Below are positions 26,559 to 39,254 of a stretch of DNA of 64,000 nucleotides, piece by piece. Numbering within the stretch: position 1 is the first letter of the stretch; each line of letters opens with the position of its first letter. Both the position numbers and the translations under genes were made by a program. The stretch comes from Dipetalonema caudispina (lineage: Eukaryota > Nematoda > Chromadorea > Rhabditida > Onchocercidae), in the NCBI GenBank assembly GCA_013365325.1, contig JABVXV010000031.1, forward strand, positions 124,001 through 188,000, written 5' to 3'. The notes under the pieces are model-generated. The model was not told the DNA's origin. It ran no database searches and saw only the letters and a list, made by a program, of their open reading frames with translations.

Positions 26559-26605
26559 CATTCTCAGATAATTTCGAAGCGCAAAAGCATTCAATGAATA
26601 GATAG

Positions 26606-29600
26606 TTAAGTGTCGTGGTACATATTTTGGACAGGTAAAGAAGCAGACTGCAACGTTTTCCTTGATATTCTATGGTACCCAGTGTTTGGATCTCGTCCTA
26701 GGTATTGAACAATTATTTTTTGACCAATCTTGAAACCAAGTACCTTGGCATGAGCTACGTTCCTCATATCCAAATTGCTGTAAGAAGACAAAGTTTTAAT
26801 CGAACTTGATATGGTCACAAAATCTGCTCTGTTTTTAAATAGAAAGGAATGATATTTTTAGATCAGAAGAAAGTGTAAGACGGAGTAAAATTTGAAGCAG
26901 CAACGGAATATGTTCCTTGTAAGGATTCGGGAGATAATTCCAAAATAATTTCGTCCATTAACAAACCTATTTTTCAGCAAAATGGGTTTCATGCCCTTGT
27001 GAAGCGTTACCAGCACGCCGTGCTCCAATACATCTGTAATTTCCGCCTTATACATTGCACCGAATACTAATTCTATTTCACTTTCACTCTCGACCATTCT
27101 AAAAAGTATCAATTCTATATAAATTGGGTGTGACCAGACCGATTTAAATGAGTTAATCTTATAAAGACAAGAGAAAAGAATGAAACGACGTATTTAATTA
27201 CACCACTGAGAGCTATACTGCATATCGAAAAACGTTGCATACACATAATTGAGGTTTAGTGCCAACTTACTTGTTCAGCATCATTTTCGCTTCTTCTAGC
27301 TTCATTTTGTTTGGTGCAAAGATAGATATGTTAGCATCATCTTCTATGCTTATCTATAAAAATTTTAATTTAATCATCTTTCACAGTTATTCCTGATGAA
27401 ACACTCTTCTGGATTGCCACGGCATCAATTTTGATCTAAATAAGAGGTATAAAACCCCTATTCATTCTGTTTATATTACAATAAAAATATAGTGGGATAC
27501 CTTAGCGCCGGTTTCGGATTCGATCAGCTTAGCATTATAGCCTCCACTACGAAATATGATATGGCGTTTGTAGATTGCAACAGGTATCGTCTCATGAACC
27601 GGAACCGTACTTTTAAAATGATTCCGCCACTGTGGCTGCGCCATCCTCATTAGCTGTAAAAGATGTTCCAGTCCATTCCTTGCTTGTTCTAGAGATTCCA
27701 CAACTATTTCTGGCTTTATACCTGGCACTTTCAAATCCAATTGCATCGCTGTGTAACCGTTCACTGTTCCTTAAAGTAAGAAAAGTGGGAGAACAAATTT
27801 TGCAAATTTCAGTTTCAGCTCAGTTCAGTTTTACGACACGTAATTTCCAAAGGCATATCTATTTCGATTCATAAATCGGTGAGTCAACAAATTATGAACT
27901 TATATAAAAATAACAGGGAAAGTGAACGAATAATGTCAACGAATGATATTTTTCCAAATTCAGGCAACATTAACTGTGTCGTAACCTCATGCAATGGAAA
28001 CCTACCTGCAATCTTGAAGTCCATATCTCCAGCAAAATCTTCCAGACCATTAATGTCGGTCAAGATACGATAATCATCTCGTTCTTCATCAGTAATCAAA
28101 CCCATGGCTATACCAGCAGCTGGTGCCTTCATTTGTACTCCTGAATCAAGAAGCGCCAAAGAACCGACACAAACCGATGCCATCGAAGATGAACCATTTG
28201 ATTCTAGGACCTGAAATTTGAATGAATATTATATAAGTTATTTTTAGCATATATGCAACAAATATAAAAATAATTGCTAACTTCTTTTAATGAATAATTC
28301 TGCAAGGGTAGTCGCTTAAAATTATCACCATGTCATTTAATATCACCCGTTAACAAGAGTCATATAACCAAAAACTATATAAAATTTATTTGGAAATTAA
28401 CTTCGATATGGTCCTATAGTAGCTGCATCTTCTGAATTACCTGGGCATGAATGAAAAATTAAACTGTATTTCATTAAGAAGAGAAAAAACCTGCACGAAC
28501 TTCACAGGCAAGCCTTAAACAATAAGGGAAATCTTCTGGAATAAGCCTCTTCAGAGCTTTCTCGGCGAGCGCGCCATGTCCTAGCTCTCTGCGTGAGGTT
28601 CGTACAGAAGAAGAAATAGCAGTAGTAGCAAAAGACGGGAACTGATAATGCAACATGAACATTTTTTTCTGTTGTGCACCAAGTAGTTGTGATAGCGCGT
28701 CTGGCTGAAATGCAGCCGATGGAGCATCAAACGTCACTGTACCAAACACCTGAAATTTATAGATATACTACTACATATGAACATTATATCAATATCATAA
28801 GAAAATATAGATGTATTATTAGAAATATGTTGATTCTAGATAATTCCTGAACGAAATATAGCACTCACAGTGCTTATTTTTTTGCATATAAATTTAAACC
28901 ATCATTTACAACAAAAAATAAACCTGGGTTTGACCGCGTTGGAACAATGCTGACCCGTGTAATTTTTTATGAACATCCATTCTAATATCCACTGGACGAA
29001 GTTCATCAAATTTTCGTCCATCGCATCGCCTTTCACTTTTAAACAACGCTTCTCTGCAGAACTATTTTAAAACGGTTCAAAAGTAGAAATATTTAAACAA
29101 AAAACTGAACTTATCAGTGTAATAAGCTTTCAGAGTTTTCCACCAAAACCCTGCATTTCTTAATCTTTTAATTGAAATAAAATTAAACAAAAATCTTTAT
29201 TAGCAATGCCTGATAACGACTTGCAGTTTCTCCTGTCAAATTTTCGCTTGAATATTACGAATTACAACTTTTCAAAGCATAAGCACACTTCCTCAGTTAC
29301 AGTTTTGTGAATGAAATGTTTCCCAGTATCTATGTTGTTCTTATAATTGTGAATCAGTTCAAAAATAAATAAATAAATTAAGTGAACACAAGGTCATTAG
29401 GTACCTCAATGAATTCTTAACGAGTTTACTAAAGATCTGACGAAGTTTATGCGGAGAACTCCTTTCTTTGAGCGTTTCAAGCATATGATCACCAAGTGCA
29501 GAAACAGCCCGATCTCGTGAGAGTTTGTCATGTCCTATATCCGTTAAAATATGGTGTAATTGATCACCATATAAGATCTGCATTTCCTCTGTTAATGCAA

Positions 29601-31675
29601 TCACATCAATATCATTCTCTCCACCAACATTCTAAAACACAGATCCTCAAGTACCAAAAAATGCTCTTGAGTAAAAAAAAAATAACTGCCTTTCTTTGCA
29701 TTAAGCTAAGCTCCACTTTATAATCTCCTTTGTGTATTTAATAAAGAGCATGAACATACTATTTGGTATGTACACAAGTTTGCAATTATCGTCCCCAATA
29801 AATTCTCAGCGTTGTAACTCAGATCCAACGGTTACAATATAATCCTCACAAACATGTGAAAGAAACAAAATAAATTATAGGCACGTGTGTATATTAACGA
29901 AGATTACAAATAGTACCAAGTATTTATTTGATGAGTATTGAATATACTGATGACTACGAGCTTAAATGAATATTAAAAGTGGTGTGAACCTTTTGGCAAA
30001 ATCAAAAAAGAATACGAAATGATGAGTAACGGATGTGAGTGTGTGAGAGTAACCTTCAGTTCATTGACTGCAGTATCTTGGAGCAGAATCATTAACAAGT
30101 AATCAGGGATAGCATGATAAAAGTTAGCGCATCGATATCATCAAATTATGATGGGTACCACGACGAAAGATAGAGCAAATCAATCGTTAGCAGACGTGTT
30201 AAAGGATGAGTTACCTGTCGTTTTTGACGACCGCACGAATCTCTCATTTTATTGATAGCTTGAATTAAGTGAGAAACAGCTTGAAGACCAGTTCTAATAC
30301 ACTCAGAAAATTTTTCTGCCCTGATTTCGCAGCCATCCATATCAATCATCAGTATTCGCTTTCCATCGTCGCAACCAGCGATAATCAGGTCCAGTGAAGA
30401 AATTTTCATGTTTTTTCGACTTGGGTTGACAACAATCTGAAGTTGTTTGAACAATTTTCATATAATCAAAGTTATCAGAATTCTGAAAAGACTGAAATCT
30501 TTCTGAACTGGCCCAGAACTCTGCTCTAGATTCATCCGAAGTACTTGAAATCGTTACCATACAATATAATTATAACTAGTATCACAAATGAACATTACTA
30601 CAAACAGAAAGAACTGTTCGATACCTCATTATCAATAAGAGCTATTCTGACGGCTCCGAGTGGCCCTTCCCACGGTATATCCGATAGGGTTAGCGCTGCT
30701 GCCGCTGCATTTAGCCCCAGAATTACCGGATCTCCATCATCATCTATCGCAAGAGGTTTACATATTACCTAAAATACCAATTAAATAATTAACTGTTTGA
30801 TGAACGATAATCGTTATGCAATTCTGAAAAAGATAACAATAACAGCCATTCAATAATTGAATTATGATATTTCTGAGACATTAAGATCAACGTTTTAACT
30901 GTACTATATTAGAGAAAACGGCTAAAACAACATGAATATGACTATTCCTGTACATCCTTCAATTAAATAAAATAAAGTTAAAGCAAATTAAAGTCTATAC
31001 CTGAGTTTCACCAGAATAATCTTTTGGAAACAATGGCCTGATTGACCGATCGATCATTCTGGATGCCAAAATGTCAGCATCATTTCGTTGCAACTCTCTT
31101 CGCAAATAATTCGTGGGAATACGACCAACAGCTGATGCGCTCTGTTGAAAATCGACCGTTAGGGGCATAAAATCTACCGTATCACTAGCTGAACTCTGTC
31201 TTCCGACCACAGTAGCGAGTACCTAAACCGTTCTTACAATCTATTTCTTGATCACCAAAATTTGCAACGAAAACGAGATAAAGGTATGCATTTAATCGTA
31301 GGTAACAATTTAAAATACAAGTGGATATTGAGTTGTATCTATTCATAAATTATCGGCACAAGTAGACGCACAAGGAGGAAAAATTTCAGGATTATTAATC
31401 CCTTTAATACTTGAGAAAACGAATTGGGCAATGTACTTCATTCTAAAATTTCCTGTAGAACCAAAACTTACAGAAGTATCGCCCTGCGAAACAACAGCAG
31501 CACCATCGGCTAGTCGGGCTATATGTCCAGCCTCAAAACGGATCAAATCTCTCTCACTCACACCTATATGTGCATCGATCTGTGTACTTCCCGAGGACTT
31601 GGCCGTATCAAGCAACAAACAGAATCGACAACTCCGTAAAAACGCTCTAACTGCTCCTGCTCTGTATGGAAGCAT
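26606..31675 (-). CDS. PNPT1: Polyribonucleotide nucleotidyltransferase 1, mitochondrial (PNPase)
   Basis: Twelve minus-strand exons: 31675-31472, 31222-31001, 30768-30625, 30436-30215, 29631-29405, 29053-28924, 28749-28501, 28210-28006, 27769-27501, 27353-27271, 27098-26967 and 26777-26606. The product is about 752 aa, against 783 in human. A basic, hydrophobic start ([20 protein letters not shown]) fits mitochondrial import. The first RNase PH domain contains [23 protein letters not shown] and [16 protein letters not shown] helical linker follows, then the second RNase PH domain with [38 protein letters not shown] near 436, [10 protein letters not shown] near 470 and the catalytic block GDMDFKIAG near 530. 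KH and S1 domains close the protein. PNPase is a phosphorolytic 3'-5' exoribonuclease of the mitochondrial degradosome. The start follows an acceptor TTTTTTAG by one base (31676), which suggests trans-splicing. C. elegans counterpart: pnpt-1. Confidence 0.95.
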
Positions 31676-33162
31676 CCTAAAAAATTGAAGATAGATTACC
31701 ATTTAATCCAGTATAAAACTTTAAAAACTTACAGAGCGGGCAAGCTGCCACGGGAAAAGACCCGAAATATACGATGAGGTCGACATACAAAGTATATCAT
31801 AATTTATTGCAGATTGTTTGAAAACTACGAACTCTATTGCGGCTAGATTTCTTTACAGGCTATGATCTTTTTGATGAAATTAGTGGTTCCCAAGAGACAA
31901 TATAAATAGGCTGTAACAAGGCTAGTACATATCAAAGCGTACCTCTTTGCTGATGGTTATAACACTCTACGATGTCGTCGTTCTACCTCAAATTTAAAGA
32001 ACCAAATTCTAAGAATTTAATGCCAAAAAAGTGAGAACGATTCTAGAATGCCAGAACTAGTCGAACATGCAGCACTATTTTGATAGTTTCGATGGAGGAT
32101 AACTGCATGACAAACACGACCGAATTCTAGAAGTCGAATAAGTCAATTGTGATCCACTCACTTGCTTACTAAAATTATTAAAGGCACAGAAACCGAGCGA
32201 GTTTTAGCGATTATCAGGAAAAGAAAAGGTTCCGTAAACTGCCTTGCAATACTCTTGGTATGCTGAACTTCTAAAAATATTTTATGTAAAGATGTAAAAT
32301 TTACAATACATAATTCTCGAGACTTTCAATAATTTACAATTCGCACAAAAAACCATGTCAAACTTCAAAAAATAGACGACAGCAGTGGTCGAACTCTGCC
32401 GCTAAAATACGTGGAAGAAACACCTAACGCCCATGAATATCTAAGGGCTGTGCACAAGCAGCAAAAGATACATTTGGCAACGCAAAGAATAGAAATGATA
32501 TGAAACAAGACTATCTTCCCACCACTGTCTTTTCGTCCTTCCCTTTGTTGACAGTTAATAATCCCGAATAAAACTGACTTTCCTCTTTTATAATCGGGTA
32601 GTGAGTTTTTTGATCTTCACATCAGCTAACATAATCTCTGTGAAAAAAAAAAAAAAAAAAAAAAAAAAACTAAGGTATACTGTGATAATTTCATCACAGC
32701 CTTCGTCCAGTTTTAGCTCATTTTTCGTACCAGAAGGGCATAAACTATTACTAAAAAGACAAGGATAGAGAGGGAAAGCGTCCTTTACATGACCATGCAC
32801 ACAGTGTACAAAGGATACACGAACGTATGGCATTACGGATATAATTTGAAGTCTAATGAAAATCTCGATTCTTCATTAATAAGGCAACAGTATAACAGTC
32901 AAAAAATGATAAATTCTCAAAATTCACAAATTAAAGTTGAAAGATACTTTTTAGCATTGCAAGAAAGAAAAAAGAAAGAACACCATCTTATAGTCAAGAA
33001 AACAGGTACACTCGTACAATAGAAAAATTAGATTTCTGAACGAAATTCCAGAGCTGGAATGTTAAGTTCTATACAAATAAATTGAAGGCTAATGCTTAAA
33101 TGTTTGATGAAATGTAATTCGCCACAAATAACATACACGAATGAAGGTGAAAGGTTTGAAAT
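31676..33162. other. Intergenic between PNPT1 and the LAMP gene
   Basis: PNPT1 promoter side and LAMP 3' flank, about 1.5 kb. It holds a 27-base A run at 32643-32669 and no supported gene. The plus-strand open frame at 32789-33022 is Lys/Gln-rich and looks random. Confidence 0.55.
32643..32669. repeat. Homopolymer A(27)
   Basis: Uninterrupted A run in intergenic DNA. No target-site duplications or retroposon body were recognised next to it. Confidence 0.9.
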
Positions 33163-34931
33163 TCACACTGATGCGTAACCCTGACGCTTTGCTCGAGCTC
33201 GGCCAATCAAATATGCGATTAGAACAACGATCACCAATGCCGCAAGGCATACTCCAACAACGATTGGCACTAAATCGGAGGTACGAACATCCAGCTGGCA
33301 AATGCCGTATTCTACAATGATTATACAATTATTTAATTCGATGATTATTCGGTTATCTTATCTACACTTCTCCGACTCTAATCTCTCAAGTGTTCTTGAA
33401 GAGACTGGAAAAAATGATATGCGAAGAGCTTTGAACTTCAAAGAAACATAAACTAATCACTGATTTGTAAATAGGTTTGCTATTTCAGAGGTAAAACGAA
33501 AATTTGTTTCAGCAGAGAAAACCTTACCTTGGTTTTCAGGAAATTTAGTAATATTGAGATGAGCGTATGCAATGAGTCGTATATTCTGAAGATTTACTGT
33601 AGAACCCCCTGTGAAGCTAAGAACTGCTTCAGAACATTTGTATGCTTCATTGCCGCTAGTGCTCACGTCAAGCTCCGCATGCTCGTCCATTATATACATA
33701 TGGTTTGGTTCTATAAATATGTTGCATATAGTATAAACTCTTAAACCAACATCAATGTCATACCACTAAGTGCTTGTAATTCAATTCCACTCATATTTCA
33801 ATATAATTTAATATAATTCCAATGTAATGAATGTTTCTAACCTCAAATTTGAATCTCATGAAGATTTTTCTTCCCTCAAACTTTCTAAATGCATAGTTAT
33901 CCACAGCTCTCCCTAAACTTTTTATTCAGCGGGGAAGCTATACCTGTTGCATTCAGTTTTGGTTCGAAGTACACTGTCAATGTGAAATTACTGATCTGGA
34001 ACGAATCATCTCTTTGCTTGAAATAAATTGTTAAGGTTGAATTCTGCAGACCAACACTATTGAAACTGTAAAATCATTGTTTCAACAGTGACTTCTCTGC
34101 AGAAGCAATGCAACAACTAATTCTCTTCATAAACTTGAAACTAGGCAACCTTCCTAATCCGAAAAAGTAAGTTATACAAAAAGAAAATAAAGCATGACAA
34201 TATTAAGCAACTGAAATTATGGAATAAGAAAATCATATGCTATAATGCAAGGTTTATTTGAATAGACACAGGTTAAAATTCAAATACTTAATAAAGATTC
34301 AGCTTGGTGGTTAGGTGAAATAGTGAGAGTAATACTTGCTTATGACACTTTCTATTAAAAGCTTTAGTACTTGAAATAACTGATATACTGCTGTAGTAAC
34401 AGTATGAGGAATGTAAAAAAACCTTATATTAATGTGCTGCGTTGCTGAACAGGAACCACCTGAATGCCCACTGATATTGAATCTAAACTGTTCCGTGCTA
34501 TTGTCGGACTAGAAATCCACATCATTAATATAAGAATAAATATGTCCTAATTTTAATTGAAAACGATTAGAGTTAAGATATGACGAGATTCCTACCAAAA
34601 AAGTATCACATTTTAAGTTTCAAGCATGGCACAGAAAACTAATCAAACCTTCTTGTAATGAAGGACACCAGTAATGTTTGAATCCAGAATGATACATGTA
34701 CTGTCCTTGTCTGAGACGAAGTAGTGATTACACGCGATGATTGGAACGTACATAACTGTAAATGAAGCAACATCTTGAATGATTCGGAAAAAGTATTTCG
34801 AGAAATTTAAAGATTCCCATAAAAACAAGAAGATGATACTTCAAGTACAAACCCAAACAGAAGTGAAAAATTAAGAAAAAAAATGAATCCAAACCGAAGA
34901 ACATCAGAGAAACCATTGCTGCCATGCTCAT
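33163..34931 (-). CDS. lmp-1: Lysosome-associated membrane glycoprotein (LAMP family)
   Basis: Six minus-strand exons: 34931-34895, 34755-34649, 34508-34423, 34065-33944, 33710-33528 and 33311-33163, about 227 aa. It is a type I membrane protein. The signal peptide [16 protein letters not shown] is followed by one luminal LAMP domain with paired cysteines and many Asn-X-Ser/Thr sites (NSTEQ, NISGH, NSTLT, NFTL, NITKF). Near the C-terminus, [18 protein letters not shown] is the LAMP membrane span with its typical VPI start. The tail [17 protein letters not shown] ends in the GYxx-hydrophobic lysosomal sorting signal. The size fits C. elegans LMP-1, which has one luminal domain rather than the two of vertebrate LAMP1/2. 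It is expected in lysosome and gut-granule membranes. A TTTCAG acceptor at 34963-34964, 31 nt before the ATG, is a possible spliced-leader site. Confidence 0.92.
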
Positions 34932-36145
34932 CGTCAGATCAAAATTTCACAGAACTTTCAATCTGAAACGTAGGAAACCACTAAAGGAGTGAAGAAATGA
35001 CAGCTTTATATTTGCTATCTGGTTGTTTCGATGACAACTTTAAACAAAGATCCTGAATTGAGCGTAAAGCATCCCGGAAGTTGGGAGAGAAATATAAATG
35101 GATGGATGGAAACAAGAACTATCGACAAGTATGTTCCGAACAGTCAAAAGAGTTATACATGCAGCTTTTTGGGTCAAGCGTCATTTCCGCCTACTACTGC
35201 ATGCTATCGTTATGCACACGCTCATGACATCCAGTGATGAACAAAGCGAAAGAAAATAAGAACAGCCGTAAGCTGACATTTGGCATCAACAACCACAAAC
35301 TAGCTTTTATAACCCCCAATATAAGCAACACAATCACAAGTTCTGGAGGAAAAAGGGTGGACTGAACAGTCAGACATGTATATCACAGTTGACCATTCAG
35401 CAAATTCCCATACCTAATCCCTACATCCCAATGAAAATAGCACCGACACATCAATACTACTGATCTTCTACTGAATACGAATCGGATCCGTAACAAGATA
35501 GTAAACACGGCTCGTCCCTACAAATGTATGTTATGAGGTATCCCGGGGATGTCTCCTAAAATGGAAGAAAGATGCAGTCGTCGTCCTACCGATACACAAA
35601 AAAGGTCCGAGATAAGGAAATAGACCTAGCAAAGTGCATGATAAACAAGGACTGCTTATGTCATGCAGAAATATTTTCCCTCTTCCACTCCTAAATGACA
35701 TCTTCCCATCAGACCTTTATTAAATGTGAGGCCATTATTCGTTTAAAGAGTAATGTCTTTTCACAACGATTTTAACATGATATAACATAGAAATGAAGCG
35801 AACTGAACCATATCAAGACAAATATAACAGCATTCATATTGAATTTTATTCCGGATAAGGAAAGTTGCATTCCAGTAAGATTATACGGTTAACATGAGTT
35901 TAAAAAAAATCAAAATTATTCCAGTTAGTCGAATACATAACAATAAACATCTCTTTTTTTCTTTAGTGAAAGTAAACATTAAATGTTCTTAGGATACATT
36001 CATCCTGTTAAACAAAATCGAAAACCAGAGCTCGCAGTGACCACTTCTATCTTTTCAACCCTTGAGGATGAATGGAACACTGGAAAATCATTCTGTTATG
36101 TACAAACAAACAAGTGCTTTAAGAAAATAGTGCGGAATCTTGCAT
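34932..36145. other. Intergenic between the LAMP gene and SF3A2
   Basis: Less AT-rich between 35000 and 35560 than the rest, but without a defensible exon. The open frame at 35031-35237 has no splice sites or recognisable motif. TTTATT at 35845-35850 could be a distant SF3A2 poly(A) signal. Confidence 0.5.
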
Positions 36146-38026
36146 TTAAAAAGGTGGAGGTAAAAACATAGGTGGTGGCACTGGTGATGGTCGTATCATT
36201 GCAGCAGCTGCAGACGGGGGAGGAGGTGGAGGATCGTCATGTTGGGACATCCGATCGAATCGAAATGCGAACTGCATAAAAAACTGAAACGAATATAGTT
36301 ATACTACTAAACAATGGAAACACAGCGAACGACTTAAATGAATAAGCAAGAAGTATCATGTAGCAGATAATTTCAGTCAGGACTAAAAAATTCTGGTTAT
36401 TCAGTCATTTCGCATCGTGTTCTATTACTCATCATTATTGTATATCTTTTGTTGCTCTTTTCTCCTCCCCTGATTTTCTATACGAAATTGCGATTTTCAC
36501 TTGCTAATAGCCTCCTAGTGAAAAGTACATTAGGAAAAAAGTGTTAACTACAAACACATCGTTGTTTATGAGCCCTGTCAAATTCGATTACATAAAGGCA
36601 GCCTTCATCATCAAGCAATATATCATAGCAAATTCTATTGTTGGCTTGAAACTGATGCAATTATTCGAAATAAAAGTCCAGCTAAATGATGGCAGTCGTT
36701 CAGGATTTTTAGAGAATTTTGATAACCAATGATGAATGGATCACCAATCGCTATGTGAAACAGTTCATCAAATAATTCAATAATTTTACCTGTTTAGTAT
36801 CTTTATTCCACAAAGTCCAAAACTTATCTTCCGCTTTGTCTACCTCTCTCGATGGTATCTTGAAAGCAATCGTTTCGTACGGTTCAGCAGCAAACAGAAT
36901 GTACTGCCATCGTTTATCAGGTGGTTGCACCTTTTGTTCGTAAGCAGACATAAACCTGCGTGCATTAAAAATAAATTTTCCATATATTAAAAATAACTTA
37001 TTAAAGAAAACTGTGAGAAGAGTTACCGATGTCTAGGAGTGACACCTTCAGCAATTTCAGGATAATCAATTTGGAAGAGCAAAGCCTGCTGGCCTGTAGC
37101 TGGATCTCGTTCTTTTGTTACCTAGAAAATCAAAACTGTAAAAAGGTGAAACTAAAATTTGCTGCGATTAAGGTTTTGTATCAAAAAAATGGCACAAATA
37201 ATATACCTTATAACCAGGTCTGCCAATTTTAACAAATTTCTTTGGTTCCACTTTGACTTGTTGTGGTAAAGGCATATAAGGCTGGTCCGTTGCTTCTTTT
37301 GCAGCACGCCGAGCCAAATTTGACTGATGCTTTTTGCCTTGTGTATGCGCTAAGTAGGAGCCTGAAATTTCGGATATATTGGAAGAGTGAAATCGAGAAA
37401 CATGATTTTCAGCTTTCCTATCGTCGTTCAAGATTTCCGTCGCAATCAAGGCTACTATTGGAACTCAAAAAACTCAAACTGTTATTACCATAAAGGAGCT
37501 TAGTGATAGTAAAGTAGGCCTGATAATTTCCGGAAACTCAATTAAAATTCTTAAAAATATTTTGCCCATCGCCGAAAAAAAATGGAGAGCTTCATGAATT
37601 TGTGTGAAAGTCATAAAGTCCACAAAAGCAAGCAAGTTAAGATATGGGTGAAAGGAGTCACTTTAATATTTAACTGAATACTTAAGACAGCAATTATAGC
37701 AAGAAATCTGAAGGAAAGTAAGCCATCTATTTCTGATGACCATTGGTTTGACCAGTTTTGTTCATGAATATCAGCATCTCCAGAATCAAATATTTCGTTT
37801 CGTGTAAAGTCTACAATTATAGCTTACCCTCATTGTTGTGTAACGTCAAGCAGAGTTTGCATTCATAGCCACCCAGATGATTCTTCATAAAGTATGGATC
37901 CTTCTGTAGATCGATTGTTTCTAACGCCAACTGGCGTAACCTTTCACGTCGGTCAACATTTGCGTCAGACCACGATGCCACTCCACCGCCTCCAGTTTTA
38001 CCACCCGCACGATTTTGAAAATCCAT
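36146..38026 (-). CDS. SF3A2: Splicing factor 3A subunit 2 (SF3A2/SAP62/Prp11)
   Basis: Five minus-strand exons: 38026-37828, 37361-37207, 37121-37027, 36955-36790 and 36283-36146, about 250 aa. The N-terminus MDFQNRAGGKTGGGGVASWS is the near-invariant SF3A2 start. A matrin-type zinc finger follows, with Cys56, Cys59, His72 and His78 (GGYECKLCLTLHNNEG, then SYLAHTQGKKHQ). Further conserved blocks are GRPGYKVTKERDP, ALLFQIDYPEIAEG, PDKRWQYILFAAEPYETIAF and FWTLWNKDTKQFFMQFAF. The C-terminus is a short Pro-rich tail, far shorter than in vertebrates, as in other nematodes (C. elegans repo-1). It is a U2 snRNP component needed for A-complex assembly and branch-site recognition. The acceptor TTTCAG at 38030-38031, three bases from the ATG, suggests a spliced leader. 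The exon 2 splice lies within the zinc finger. Confidence 0.95.
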
Positions 38027-39254
38027 ACCCTGAAATAAGGAATGCTGTAAAATAGATTAAGCGTCATATGAATATTTTATTACTCGAAAGTACACCCATC
38101 AGATAACAAGAAATTTCTCACACGAAGTAAATCATGCAATCAAATGGATCAGCAGATCTTAAATTAATAAACATTTCAAGTTTTCCTCATTCTTCTTCAA
38201 ATTTGATCCTGATAAAGATGTAAGTTGTCAGCACTTGTGTGGAATAATATAGTATTAAAGGCAGCTCAGGAAGATATAACTGGGTGAAGAGAATCACTCC
38301 AACTGCTCTACTGAATCTATGATCTAAATATCCCGCACCTGAATCAGGTTATCATGGTCATCTGGCAGCAATGTGGTGCTTTGAAAGACAGCTTGAAGTT
38401 TCGAGGATAATTCACCGTACTTGAAGTTGAGGGCATAGAAGACACGCCTGGCAGTGCAGGATACCGAATCTGTGAAAATGGTACAGAGAAATACGTAATT
38501 TATGCTAAACTGTGTCTGAGGAGTATATCAGATCTATGGTACTAACATCCCCACCACAACCACGTAAAAACAATCACGTAAAACCGGAACCAACTAACGG
38601 ACGGATAAAAGGACTGGACACATTGTTACCAGTTTGAACTCTGGCACAATGCCAGCTGCAACTGTTAAATCCAAGATAGTGGATGTAACCTTTGACCTTT
38701 GGATTAGTCTTTGTTCAAACATAGATATGTTCCATTTATTGAATGGAAAATCCTCACAAAAAGTATCATTTATTCGGTTAAAATTATTCGATTCCTTTCC
38801 TTTAGGGTAGAGAATTATTAACAGTTTGTCTTGCAAAGATTCATTGGCTATGGTACTTAATAGAATGACGTTGCTTAATTGATATTTTTAAATGTGAATA
38901 GTGTGGTGGATAGTTCCTTTTGACTAAGCTAGGCTATTATGATGATCAGATTTATTTTTGTTTGAGGACTGATATCAATTTGAGTTTGAGAATTTGGTTG
39001 TAGAGTTCTAGACGTAATTGTTCAGTGCTCTTGTCAAATGGAGGCAAATTCTAAATTTGCTATTACATTCTTAATCAAATTCCTTGTAATATTAGTGAGA
39101 TTTTAAAGTAAAGGTATTGATATGAAATAGCATAACAACATTATATGATATCATTGTAAAACATCGTGTAAGACTTCAGATCAGTTTTCGTTATTTAAAT
39201 CCATCATCAAAATTTAAAATTTGTATCCTAATTTTTGTATGTATGCAGATCATA
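38027..39254. promoter_or_regulatory. Divergent intergenic region between SF3A2 and DNAJC3
   Basis: About 1.2 kb between divergently transcribed genes. It should carry both promoters. I see no unambiguous ER-stress element or other site, and no coding exon. Confidence 0.4.

Larger units (their letters stand above)
24911..26605. other. Intergenic between PPP4R2 and PNPT1
   Basis: Upstream region of PPP4R2 and 3' flank of PNPT1, about 1.7 kb, too far apart to look like a compact operon. It contains a degenerate dispersed repeat at 25451-25483, 25688-25708 and 25708-25740. No coding exon is supported. Confidence 0.55.

Noticed and set aside
31431..31688. 85-codon plus-strand frame
   Set aside because: Exact antisense of PNPT1 exon 1.
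32643..32669. A-run considered as the tail of a retroposon
   Set aside because: No coding body, no target-site duplication seen next to it.
35031..35237. 68-codon plus-strand frame between LAMP and SF3A2
   Set aside because: No recognisable motif, no splice sites, composition as in flanking DNA.
26606..38026. Possible operon of PNPT1, LAMP and SF3A2 on the same strand
   Set aside because: Gaps of 1.2-1.5 kb and individual spliced-leader-like acceptors argue for separate promoters; only SL2-type data could show otherwise.
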